Of a stretch of DNA of 64,000 bases, positions 10,236-18,474 are shown piece after piece; the first letter of the stretch is position 1, and each line of letters opens with the position of its first letter. The DNA lies in the NCBI GenBank assembly GCA_024276275.1, contig JAJRXM010000049.1, forward strand, positions 62,001 through 126,000. Reading direction: 5' to 3'. Both the position numbers and the translations under genes were made by a program. This DNA is from Candidatus Zixiibacteriota bacterium. Its GTDB lineage: Bacteria > Zixibacteria > MSB-5A5 > GN15 > FEB-12. The notes beneath the pieces are model-generated. The model did not search any database and had not been told where the DNA came from. It saw only the letters and a list, made by a program, of their open reading frames with translations.

Positions 10236-10556
10236 ATCTTTTGCTATTTTTTGATACGAATCAATTATAGAACCTAAATCAATATTTTCTTCTAACTCAA
10301 TTTTTTCTTTACAAAGTGAACCGATCATTTTTTGCATTCTTTAAGCAGACTTTAAAATCTGTTTGACTGAAGAACGCAATTCATCAGAAATTGTTTCATC
10401 GTCAATAAGAAATTCAGAATAACCGATTATCCCGGTTAAGGGATTATTTAAATCATGATTTAAAACAAGACAATGACCAATATATGGTCTTAAAGATTGG
10501 TAAATTTCGAATTCTTTAAGCTCTTCTTCAGATAATTCTTTTTTTACGGTTGTCAT
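10227..10556 (-). CDS. Small histidine-phosphoacceptor (HisKA-type) protein with an in-frame TAA
   Basis: The first 71 codons encode an acidic start and an H-box HDLNNPLTGIIGYSEFLI, as in the dimerisation/phosphoacceptor domain of histidine kinases (phospho-His in NHDLNNPL). After KQILKSA a TAA stop occurs at 10341-10343. In the same frame the sequence continues RMQKMIGSLCKEK..., which is exactly what the second helix of a HisKA domain should look like (KSAxRMQKMI), and ends at TAA 10227-10229. The intact protein would be about 109 residues and would contain no ATP-binding (HATPase) domain. It would be a phosphotransfer-like or decayed kinase piece. Its end overlaps the stop of the convergent vWA gene. 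Confidence 0.55.
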
Positions 10557-10697
10557 ATTTGATCCATTTCTTAAGTTTAGCCCCTTAATCTATTATCGGC
10601 TTTTTTACAATTATCTACATTTGTATCAATGAAAAAAAAATTAGTAATTTATTGAAAAAGTTGTATGTTTGATTGATTTTAAAATAGAAAGGTGTTT

Positions 10698-11840
10698 ATG
10701 AAAATAGCAGTAATTGGAGCCGGACTGATGGGTAGAGCGGCTTTATACGATATAATCTCAGCTGAGGGTGTCGAAGGAAGCGGTATTTTTGATATTGACT
10801 CTGATTTAGCAACGGAAATAGCCTCTAAATACGGCAATAATAAGACTATTACAGGGAAATTGGACGCTTCTTCTGAAGAAGCGGTATACGATGTTTTAAA
10901 AGATTTTGATGCGGCTGTTTCTTGTGTTACATACAAATATAACCCGATTATCACCAAAGCTGCGATACGGGCAAAATGTCATCTGGTCGATTTAGGCGGT
11001 AATAATGATGTTGTAAATAGCCAGTTAGAACTTGATGCTGAAGCAAAAGATGCAGGAGTTATAATAATTCCCGATTGCGGATTAGCACCCGGGATGGTGT
11101 CTGTCTTAACAGCTGACGGAATCTCTAAATTGGACTCAGTCGACTCTGTCAAGATTCGGGTCGGTGGTTTACCCCAGTCTCCAAGACCTCCTTTAAATTA
11201 TCAAATGGTATTTTCCGCAGAGGGTCTTATTAACGAATACTGGGAACCTTGTGTAATTTTAGAAGAAGGCCAAAAAAAAATTGTCAATCCGATGACAGCA
11301 ATCGAAGATTTATCTTTTGAAGGTATCGGTGATTTGGAAGCGTTTTATACCTCGGGGGGAACATCGACTCTTCCTGATACATACGAAAATAAATTAAACT
11401 TCTTAGACTACAAAACAATTCGTTATCCCGGACATTGTGATATGTTTAAACCGATGCTTGAAATCGGGTTGGCATCTCGACAAGCTATTGATATAGGCGG
11501 TCAAAAAGTAGAACCCCGGATGCTTTTAAAAACAGTCTTGGATAAAAATCTTTCTTATAATGACCTCGACATGGTCTTAGTACGTGTTACCGTAGAGGGA
11601 ACCAAAGATAAAACCGATAAAAAAGTTATTTATGAAATTATCGACCGTCAGGCAAGCAAAGAAAGCTTAACGGCTATGATGCGTACTACTGCATTTCCTG
11701 CTGCAATAATAGCATGGATGGCAGCTGCCGGACATATTGAGCAACGCGGATGTAAACCGCAAGAGGTAGTCGTGAATCCGTCTGTCTTTTTACCTCAACT
11801 CAAAAAACGCGGTATCAATCTTGTAATTACTGAGTCATAA
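10698..11840 (+). CDS. Saccharopine dehydrogenase family oxidoreductase
   Basis: This 380-residue protein opens with a Rossmann nucleotide-binding fold (MKIAVIGAGLMGRAALYDI). It continues through AVSCVTYKYNPIITKAAIRAKCHLVDLGG and PDCGLAPGMVSVL, hallmarks of the saccharopine dehydrogenase/lysine 6-dehydrogenase/carboxynorspermidine dehydrogenase group. FYTSGGTSTLPDTY and RYPGHCDMF are also typical of the lysine dehydrogenase-like subfamily. I chose the ATG at 10698, preceded by AAAGGTG, over the GTG six bases upstream. Exact substrate (lysine, saccharopine or another amino acid) is not decided by the sequence. Confidence 0.8.
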   Translation: MKIAVIGAGLMGRAALYDIISAEGVEGSGIFDIDSDLATEIASKYGNNKTITGKLDASSEEAVYDVLKDFDAAVSCVTYKYNPIITKAAIRAKCHLVDLGGNNDVVNSQLELDAEAKDAGVIIIPDCGLAPGMVSVLTADGISKLDSVDSVKIRVGGLPQSPRPPLNYQMVFSAEGLINEYWEPCVILEEGQKKIVNPMTAIEDLSFEGIGDLEAFYTSGGTSTLPDTYENKLNFLDYKTIRYPGHCDMFKPMLEIGLASRQAIDIGGQKVEPRMLLKTVLDKNLSYNDLDMVLVRVTVEGTKDKTDKKVIYEIIDRQASKESLTAMMRTTAFPAAIIAWMAAAGHIEQRGCKPQEVVVNPSVFLPQLKKRGINLVITES

Positions 11841-11870
11841 ATTCATAACTAAGTTTAGTATATATCTATA

Positions 11871-11901
11871 CAAGGGTTGTTTTGTTAAAGAACAACCCTT
11901 G
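11871..11901. terminator. Perfect 11-bp hairpin between convergent genes
   Basis: CAAGGGTTGTT and AACAACCCTTG pair perfectly around a 9-nt loop (11882-11890). It lies between the + saccharopine dehydrogenase gene and the end of the - SnoaL-like gene, as a bidirectional terminator would. Neither side has a clear T-run. Confidence 0.5.
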
Positions 11902-11930
11902 TGTAATATCTTTAAGAAAAATAATTCTCA

Positions 11931-12461
11931 CTATTCTTTCTTTGGTTGCGGAGGTGGGAAAAAACCGAGTTGTGAAAGCACCGCTACATTATCCCATGTC
12001 ACCCATGTCTCAGCGATTTTCCCATTTTCAAACCGATGCATAACTAAATTAACAACTTCAAAATCTTTTCCGCTTGGGGGTAAACCTCCCATAGAACCCG
12101 AATTTGTTGCACGCATTGTACTAACATAAGCAACAATGTTACTATCAGCGATTATCGGACCGACAGAATCAGTATAATTAGTAACAGATCCTATAAAATC
12201 TTCTATAAAAAGTTTTAACTGTTTGCTGCCGTGCATCTCTTGTAACTCAGGCGGCATAGCTTGACAATGACGCACATAATCCGGTGAAAGTACTTTGTCG
12301 AAAATATCGACATTTCCTTTTACCAATTCAGCATGAATCATTTTAACTGTTGCTTTGTTTGATTTTTCCAGTTCTTGAATAGTATTATTATTTGAACAAC
12401 CTATGATAGTGAAAATAAAAACAGTGAGACACATTGAAATAGCAAGAATTGTCTTATACAT
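11931..12461 (-). CDS. SnoaL-like lipoprotein
   Basis: The 176-residue product has a lipoprotein signal peptide (ISMCLTVFIFTIIGC) with a Cys at about residue 22 for lipid attachment. The rest looks like the SnoaL/ester-cyclase branch of the NTF2-like fold: LSPDYVRHCQAMPPELQ, a central GLPPSGKDFEV segment and the C-terminal FENGKIAETWVTWDNVAVLSQLG, which is highly typical of SnoaL-like proteins. It is therefore a periplasm- or outer-membrane-facing small-molecule binding protein or isomerase. The substrate is unknown. The start ATG has an AGGAGAAAA Shine-Dalgarno on the minus strand. Confidence 0.8.
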   Translation of the reverse strand: MYKTILAISMCLTVFIFTIIGCSNNNTIQELEKSNKATVKMIHAELVKGNVDIFDKVLSPDYVRHCQAMPPELQEMHGSKQLKLFIEDFIGSVTNYTDSVGPIIADSNIVAYVSTMRATNSGSMGGLPPSGKDFEVVNLVMHRFENGKIAETWVTWDNVAVLSQLGFFPPPQPKKE

Positions 12462-12730
12462 ATTTTCTCCTAAGGATTATAATTGATTGATTTCAATAAA
12501 AGATAATAAAGTCCGAGATAATGTCAACTTTTAAGATGTTTTTTAGACATACAGAGAAGTGAATAAGTCGTTTACTTGCTTAACTTATTATGGTTGATTA
12601 TACGTTTTTCTCATGGTAAGTTTAGTCTATCTTTATAAAGGTTATGAAGATAATACCGATTAATCCTGTAAAGAAATAAACAGAGTACATTATAATGGAA
12701 AATATTAACAGAGTTAACAAGGAGAGTAAC

Positions 12731-14884
12731 TTGAAAAGCAAACTAAACAGGAAGTTTTCAACAAAAGCCTTAGGAATTATCTTAGGTGTTTTTTTACTAT
12801 TATCTGTATTTACACCTCAATCTGCCCAAGCAGGGTTTAATTACATGTTCTTCTCTGTCAATGGAGATACAACAGTATCAGTTATGACTCAAGGTGATGC
12901 TATCGGTTGGGGGTCAAATAGTGAGTTAGGTGCCACGATGCAGTGGGAGATTTGGTATGATGTAAATACAAACTCTATTATCGACCCAGCTACAGATGTT
13001 TTGGTTTTATCTGAACATTGGACAGACGGTAGTTTAATTTCAGACGATAATTCTACACCAGACGGTTGGATAATAGGGCAGCCGTTTAACTTTGGGTTGG
13101 AACCGGGTGACTATATTTTTAAAGTAACAGATTTAGATACAGATTCTTCGTTACAAAAAATAGCTACTTCGATAGCTTTAGCTTCTCCGGCAAATCAGTT
13201 TACCGGACAAATCATACTTCCTGGTGTTACACCGCCGAGTACACAACTGGCAAACATTATAGTAACAGCAGTATCTGATACTCTTCCATTGATGGGAGGA
13301 ATGGGGATAACAGATAATAATGGAAATTACACAATAAATTTTGATACTTCGGCAACCGGTATTGGTTTTATGCTTGAGACTGAAGCTGCTGCCGGCTTTG
13401 TTGTCCCGAATGAATTAAATGTGACGGCAACCGGCGGTATTATTAATAATGACTTTACTTATATCACACCTGTCGACTCTGTCTGGGGGTTTGTAAAAGA
13501 TGAAAACGGTACTGTTATTCCTTTTGAATCTGATGTACGAGCATCATCAAGCAATTTCTTGGAAATGGTTACGACTCAAAACGGAAGATATGTTATTTAT
13601 TTCTCTAGTGCTACCAAAGGTGATTGGAAGCTCAATCATGATTCAAGAAACAGTCCTTATTATTTAACCGAACTCGGACTTAGTTTCAGCCATGATACCG
13701 TAGGCAGTTTTCAACATGATATAACACTTACCAAGTCAGATGCTTTTATATATGCCAAAATCTCTGAAAATGGCGGATTACCTTCAGCAAATTATCGTAT
13801 TAACGCAAGTTCATCAGCTCAAAATATGTGGGCTGAGTCTGTATCGGGAATCGGTGCCGATAATGTGGTGAAAATTTCTGTTTCTACATTAGATGCTACC
13901 GGATGGGATGTAGAAATTTCATTATGGGATTTTGAATACCCTACTCCGACAGGACTTATATTAACTACCGATAAATTCTCAAACGTTTCACTCGGTGATA
14001 CCGTTTTATTCGATTTTATTAGCGGACATTTAGTCAGCGGAATTATTACTTTAGACCCGGGAGACGGTGCAATTACATGGGATAGTATTAATGTTAATGC
14101 CGGCAACGGTAGTTCCAGTTTTTCAGGAATGGTACAACCGGGTGGAGCATATTCACTATTTACTTCTACAGGAACTTTCAGTTTAAGTCCATTTGGAAAG
14201 GGCTATATTACAAATCCTACATGGAGAGATATTACTGTAACTGCTGACACAACAGGAGCCGGACTTGGTTTTGAAATTAATGCTGCTCATTCAACAGTAA
14301 GCGGAACGTTGACAAACGTATCTCTTCCGTTAGATAATTCATTCTATCAAGTATTTGCACGTACAGGTACTGACGGTACAAACGGCTATTATGTTTCTGC
14401 TTTTGTCGATTCTGTAACAGGGAAATATACTTTTGATTTATGTGACGGCAACTGGACAATTGTGCCTCCGGGAGGTCTTCCGGATGTAAAAGCTCCTGAT
14501 TCTGCGGTAATAGCAATTGCAGAAGCACCTGTTGATACTTCCGTAACGGTAGATTTTGTCTATTCAATTATTACAGGCATTGAAGATGAAACAAAAAATA
14601 TTCCAGCAAGTTTTGCTTTAAATCAAAACTATCCTAATCCGTTTAACCCCTCAACTGTTATTCCTTTTGCATTACCGACCAAGAGTACTGTTAAAATTAT
14701 CGTGTATAATGCATTAGGGCAAAAAGTTAAAAATTTGGTGAACGCTGAACTGAGTGCCGGAATTCATTCGATAACATGGGATGGTACAAACGAAGCTGGA
14801 AAAACTGTTTCGACCGGAATGTATTTATATAAAATCATAGCAAATGACTTTGTCGCATCGAAGAAAATGTTATTGATGAAATAA
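12731..14884 (+). CDS. Large secreted protein with FCB-type C-terminal sorting domain
   Basis: The product has a signal peptide (GIILGVFLLLSVFTPQSAQA) followed by about 600 residues of Ig-like and carboxypeptidase-regulatory-like repeats, such as SVWGFVKDENGTVIPFESDV and IVTAVSDTLP. A C-terminal domain of about 90 residues begins FALNQNYPNPFNPSTVIPF and continues through VYNALGQKVK, WDGTNEAGKTVSTGMYLYKI to KKMLLMK. That tail is the por/type IX-like sorting domain common in the FCB group. I chose the TTG at 12731 because it follows AAGGAGAG at good spacing and gives a standard signal peptide. An ATG at 12695 in the same frame would add 12 residues but has no ribosome binding site. Enzymatic activity is not evident. 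Confidence 0.82.
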   Translation: MKSKLNRKFSTKALGIILGVFLLLSVFTPQSAQAGFNYMFFSVNGDTTVSVMTQGDAIGWGSNSELGATMQWEIWYDVNTNSIIDPATDVLVLSEHWTDGSLISDDNSTPDGWIIGQPFNFGLEPGDYIFKVTDLDTDSSLQKIATSIALASPANQFTGQIILPGVTPPSTQLANIIVTAVSDTLPLMGGMGITDNNGNYTINFDTSATGIGFMLETEAAAGFVVPNELNVTATGGIINNDFTYITPVDSVWGFVKDENGTVIPFESDVRASSSNFLEMVTTQNGRYVIYFSSATKGDWKLNHDSRNSPYYLTELGLSFSHDTVGSFQHDITLTKSDAFIYAKISENGGLPSANYRINASSSAQNMWAESVSGIGADNVVKISVSTLDATGWDVEISLWDFEYPTPTGLILTTDKFSNVSLGDTVLFDFISGHLVSGIITLDPGDGAITWDSINVNAGNGSSSFSGMVQPGGAYSLFTSTGTFSLSPFGKGYITNPTWRDITVTADTTGAGLGFEINAAHSTVSGTLTNVSLPLDNSFYQVFARTGTDGTNGYYVSAFVDSVTGKYTFDLCDGNWTIVPPGGLPDVKAPDSAVIAIAEAPVDTSVTVDFVYSIITGIEDETKNIPASFALNQNYPNPFNPSTVIPFALPTKSTVKIIVYNALGQKVKNLVNAELSAGIHSITWDGTNEAGKTVSTGMYLYKIIANDFVASKKMLLMK

Positions 14885-14906
14885 TTATTATAATCTTTAT
14901 TCTACT

Positions 14907-14936
14907 AACCCCCCCATACATGCTATGGGGGGTTTT
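14907..14936. terminator. Intrinsic terminator
   Basis: CCCCCCATA and TATGGGGGG pair around CATGC and are followed by TTTT. It ends the secreted-protein gene and abuts the convergent NTF2-like gene. Confidence 0.8.
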
Positions 14937-15318
14937 ATATATAATCTTTTGTCGTGGGAGTACCTTGATGAAACAGCATCCGCCATCTTTCATCTAAATA
15001 TTTCCAAATAGAACTTCGCATCGAATAGGTTGCTTGCCTCTTTAATTCATTATGGCTAATAATTTGATATGTAGCTAGCACAATATCGTTTGCTAATTTC
15101 TTAATTTGAAAATTCTTGATTGTCATTTGAATAGTAGATTCCTGTTGCAATGCATCAATAATTTGTTCTCTTGAATATATTATTCCTGAACTTCCAAACT
15201 CAATAAAATCTTCAGAAAGAATATTTGATAATTCCTCAGGAGATTTTCGTATCTTTGGTTGCAACAATAACTCTTCAAGTTTCAAGAGTTGTTCTTTTAT
15301 TGAATTTTGAGTTTCCAT
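14935..15318 (-). CDS. DUF4440/NTF2-like protein
   Basis: This 127-residue cytoplasmic protein has no signal peptide. It begins with a coiled, Leu-rich helix (KEQLLKLEELLLQP), then ILSEDFIEFGSSGIIYSREQIIDAL. It ends with SSIWKYLDERWRMLFHQGTPT, the signature C-terminal strand pair of DUF4440 proteins in the NTF2-like superfamily. Such proteins are often stand-alone and of unknown function, near other NTF2-like or acetyltransferase genes. Here another NTF2-like gene (11931-12461) lies on the other side of the large secreted protein. The fold assignment is good; the role is unknown. Confidence 0.78.
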   Translation of the reverse strand: METQNSIKEQLLKLEELLLQPKIRKSPEELSNILSEDFIEFGSSGIIYSREQIIDALQQESTIQMTIKNFQIKKLANDIVLATYQIISHNELKRQATYSMRSSIWKYLDERWRMLFHQGTPTTKDYI

Positions 15319-15423
15319 TTTTTTACCTATTGAGAATGGAATTTATTTAATAAAAGAACATTGAACGAGTTGTAATGTCAACATATTTGTAAAGTGTGAT
15401 TAGATGTTTTGTTAAATCTTCTC

Positions 15424-16155
15424 TTAAAATAAATCGGCAGGGAATAAAATAGATATTTTGTTGTCTGATTCAGGAGAGATAGAAACCGAATAGGTAACTG
15501 TATCTGAATCAGGATTATAAATAACAGTTAAAGTATGAATACCTATCGGGAGTGACGAAAACGAAAAATTACCGCTTTGATCAGGGATAGTAGATATCGT
15601 GTTATATCCACCTGAACCGTTCGGATATTTCATTTGTACAGTAAGAGAATCTTTATATATAGTTCCGGGAGCTTGTCCCGAGGCATCTATAATGTATCCG
15701 AATAAGTTATTTGAAAGAAGGGCAGCTGATGATGGACTGAATTCTTTGTCTATTGTAGAACCCGACCCTGTCGAGCTAATTGAAGTAGCCCCTAATACAT
15801 AAGCAACATTCCAGGCATCTTTTGTGTAGTCATTGTCGGTAGTACCGTTGGTAATATATGGACCGTTCCAACTTGTATATCCTCCAGGATTTTGAAAAAG
15901 TCCCTCTAAAGTAGGAGGGAGAGCTCCGACATCGCCGACATATCCAAAATCTGTTCTGGAACCGTTTGTATAAACATGAGGATTGCCGACTAACGCATAC
16001 GCTAGTTGGTCAAGCTCTTGTTTTGTATGTTCATACTGAGCAGTATTGACCGAGGAAGACATATTCCGAACGGCAACCGATGCTATTATTCCTATAAGCA
16101 GTATTATTAATACTAATTCTATAAGTGTAAAACCTTTTTGATTATTCGATTCCAA
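15424..16155 (-). CDS. Pilin-like protein 4 of a paralogous operon, short form
   Basis: This is a type IV pilin/pseudopilin-like protein. The prepilin leader MESNNQKG is followed by FTLIELVLIILLIGIIASVAV, with Glu at +5 and the long hydrophobic helix expected of a prepilin peptidase substrate. The next block (DFGYVGDVGALPPTLEGL, NGPYI) is shared with the three upstream paralogues, as is the regulatory-like domain (APGTIYKDSLTV, FSFSSLPIG, YNPDSDTV). Unlike them, it ends after that domain at about 243 residues and lacks the Gly-rich linker and the C-terminal domain. I chose TTG at 16155 because AGGAG precedes it and it gives a short leader. A longer ATG start would add an unlikely 10 residues. 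Confidence 0.8.
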   Translation of the reverse strand: MESNNQKGFTLIELVLIILLIGIIASVAVRNMSSSVNTAQYEHTKQELDQLAYALVGNPHVYTNGSRTDFGYVGDVGALPPTLEGLFQNPGGYTSWNGPYITNGTTDNDYTKDAWNVAYVLGATSISSTGSGSTIDKEFSPSSAALLSNNLFGYIIDASGQAPGTIYKDSLTVQMKYPNGSGGYNTISTIPDQSGNFSFSSLPIGIHTLTVIYNPDSDTVTYSVSISPESDNKISILFPADLF

Positions 16156-16156
16156 T

Positions 16157-17305
16157 TTAACAAGCTCCTGTATTAAATGTAACAACCGAACCGTCAGAGA
16201 AAGTAACAGTAAAATCTATGTTACTCATATTTACTTTATTCCCACCGGTCGGTTGATCTCTAAAACCTTTTATCTCGATATTAACAGTTTGACCGGCGTT
16301 TATAGTTTTAGAGCTTGTAAAAGTAGCAGTTGTACCTGTTCCTACTCTTGGATTTTCTTCCTCATACACTTTATCTCCGTCGTATTCAACCTCTTTGAAG
16401 TAAGCAGTAGGAGATGCCCATACCGGAGTGATACTTGTTATTGTGATAGTACTGCCGGATGTATTTACAATATCAAAATTTATTTTATCACAATTTCCAC
16501 CTGTCGTTTGGCCGGTACCGTTTACATATTGAATTGCACCTGAACCTCCACCACCACCTGAAGCAGTATTCCAGTAATTTGTCGGGAATAAGTACTCATC
16601 ATATACGGTTGACTTAGGTGTTACTGAAACAAATCGTTTTAGAGTATCACTACCCGGAATATACACAATCTGGATATCCTGATTACCGATAGGTATAGAA
16701 TCAAAAGAAAAGTACCCACCGTAATCGGGAATAACTCCTTTTGTTGTCATAGCTCCGGCTCCATTAGGTATAGTCAATAATACAGTAATTGAATCTTTAT
16801 ATACAGTTCCAGGAGGAGTCCCATCTGAGTCGTAAATATTACCGCTAACTTTATTTAATACAAAATCAGTTGTCGCTTCACCTATTTTATGTACAATCGT
16901 AGTTCCCGAACCGGTTGATGTTATGTCTACTCCTGAGAATGTATATGCAATACCCCAAGCATCTTGTGCATAGTCATTAGATGTTTGAGAAAACCTATTT
17001 TTTATATAAGGACCGTTCCATGTTGAGTAACCTCCGGGGTTTGTCATCAGGGCATTTAAATCTGCAGGCATAGCACCTACATCTCCAACATAACCAAAAT
17101 CGTTTCGGATATTATTGTTCTGCAAGTTATTATTTCCAACTATAGCAAAGGCAATGTCTGCCATCTCAGTCTTAGTAATTTCGGTTCTTCCGGTTTCTGT
17201 AATTGAAACTGTTGAACGCATTGCTACTGCTGCCAAAATACCTGCAATGACTATAGCCATGACTACTTCGATTAGGGTAATGCCTTTATTATTTAAATAT
17301 TTCAT
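16157..17305 (-). CDS. Pilin-like protein 3 of a paralogous operon
   Basis: The leader MKYLNNKG precedes ITLIEVVMAIVIAGILAAVAM (Glu at +5, pilin N-terminal helix). Next come DFGYVGDVGAMPADLNAL and NGPYIKNR, then a regulatory-like beta domain (PPGTVYKDSITV, GYFSFDSIPIGNQD, GSDTLKRFVSV). A Gly/Ser linker follows, then a C-terminal domain of about 115 residues with GGNCDKINFDI, WASPTAYFKEVEYDG, RDQPTGGNKVNMSN and the terminal TFNTGAC. The two Cys could form a disulphide. The ATG at 17305 overlaps the upstream gene's stop as TAATG. In the group to which this protein belongs, such proteins are exported and assembled by type II/IV pilus-type machinery; no such machinery genes are in the window. Confidence 0.85.
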   Translation of the reverse strand: MKYLNNKGITLIEVVMAIVIAGILAAVAMRSTVSITETGRTEITKTEMADIAFAIVGNNNLQNNNIRNDFGYVGDVGAMPADLNALMTNPGGYSTWNGPYIKNRFSQTSNDYAQDAWGIAYTFSGVDITSTGSGTTIVHKIGEATTDFVLNKVSGNIYDSDGTPPGTVYKDSITVLLTIPNGAGAMTTKGVIPDYGGYFSFDSIPIGNQDIQIVYIPGSDTLKRFVSVTPKSTVYDEYLFPTNYWNTASGGGGGSGAIQYVNGTGQTTGGNCDKINFDIVNTSGSTITITSITPVWASPTAYFKEVEYDGDKVYEEENPRVGTGTTATFTSSKTINAGQTVNIEIKGFRDQPTGGNKVNMSNIDFTVTFSDGSVVTFNTGAC

Positions 17306-18474
17306 TAATTGCAATTACCTGTGTTAAACGTTATAACTGAACCGTCTGAAAATGTAATAGTAAAATCAGTATTACTTATATTTACTTTATTCCCACCGGT
17401 TGGTTGGTCTCTAAATCCTTCGATTTGTAAATTCACCGTTTCACCGGCATTTATAATTTGTGGACTATCAAATGTTGCCGTACCCCCTGAACCTATCCTG
17501 GGATTATCGACTTCATACACATCATTACCGTTAAATTCGACTTCCTTGTAATATGCCGTTGGGGAACCCCACTGTGGAGTGATGCCCGTTATGGTAATAG
17601 CACTACCGGATGTATTGATTACATCAAAATTAAATTTATCACAATTGCCGCCGGAAGTTTGTGCTGTACTATTTACATACTTTATTGATCCCGAACCGCT
17701 ATAACCGCCGCCTCCACCACCACCTCCCCCCGAGGTAAAGTATGAAGATGCAAATTTGAAAGTTTTAGGGCTTTTATGACGAGGAAGAATTGTTAATATA
17801 GAATAAAGAGTATCAACATTCGGAGTGTAAATAACTCTTAGCGGATGCTGTCCGACCGGAATTGAATCCAAAGTAAATTCTCCGATTGATGATACAGCAT
17901 ACGTTTTGATAGTTGTACCTCCTGAACCGTTTGGGATAGTAATATTGACATTTATTGAATCAAGGTAAGTAGCACCCGGTGTTGTACCCGAGGCATCTAA
18001 AATCGTTCCGTTAAATTGATTTAATGTATAGTCCGATGTTGCATCGGCAATTTTTTTGGTCAGTGCCGTTCCGCTACCGTTAGAAGTAATTGTCAGCCCG
18101 CCGGTATAATTATAAGCGGCTCCCCATTCATCAGTTTTAAACCCGTCTGTATCTTGAGAGAATTTCCGAGAAATATAGGGACCGTCCCAAGTTGTATATC
18201 CGCCCGGGTTTGTAATAAGAGCATCTAGGTTGGGGGGGAAAGAACCGACATCACCGATATATCCGAAATCACCACGATTTGTTCCAGATGCTATATCGGA
18301 ATTTCCTATGATAGCATCGGCAAGCAGTTCCATCTCACGTTCTGTTTTTACCTGTCTGGCATCTGTCATAAGAGCTGTCATCGACTGCATTGCAATAGAA
18401 GCAAGAATACCGATTGTAATTATAATAATCGTAATTTCAATTAATCCGAATCCTTTTTGTTTTTGTAATCTCAT
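17305..18474 (-). CDS. Pilin-like protein 2 of a paralogous operon
   Basis: The 389-residue protein has the leader MRLQKQKG and the pilin helix FGLIEITIIIITIGILASIAM with Glu at +5. The shared block is DFGYIGDVGSFPPNLDAL, TTWDGPYI. The regulatory-like domain carries TPGATYLDSINV, GEFTLDSIPVGQ and NVDTLYSI. A run of about nine glycines forms the linker. The C-terminal domain is very close to that of copy 3 (GGNCDKFNFDV, WGSPTAYYKEVEFNG, FRDQPTGGNKVNIS, TFNTGNC), suggesting recent duplication or gene conversion. Start and stop both use the TAATG overlap, so translation of the operon is coupled. GspG is the closest family by the N-terminal half. Confidence 0.85.
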   Translation of the reverse strand: MRLQKQKGFGLIEITIIIITIGILASIAMQSMTALMTDARQVKTEREMELLADAIIGNSDIASGTNRGDFGYIGDVGSFPPNLDALITNPGGYTTWDGPYISRKFSQDTDGFKTDEWGAAYNYTGGLTITSNGSGTALTKKIADATSDYTLNQFNGTILDASGTTPGATYLDSINVNITIPNGSGGTTIKTYAVSSIGEFTLDSIPVGQHPLRVIYTPNVDTLYSILTILPRHKSPKTFKFASSYFTSGGGGGGGGGYSGSGSIKYVNSTAQTSGGNCDKFNFDVINTSGSAITITGITPQWGSPTAYYKEVEFNGNDVYEVDNPRIGSGGTATFDSPQIINAGETVNLQIEGFRDQPTGGNKVNISNTDFTITFSDGSVITFNTGNCN

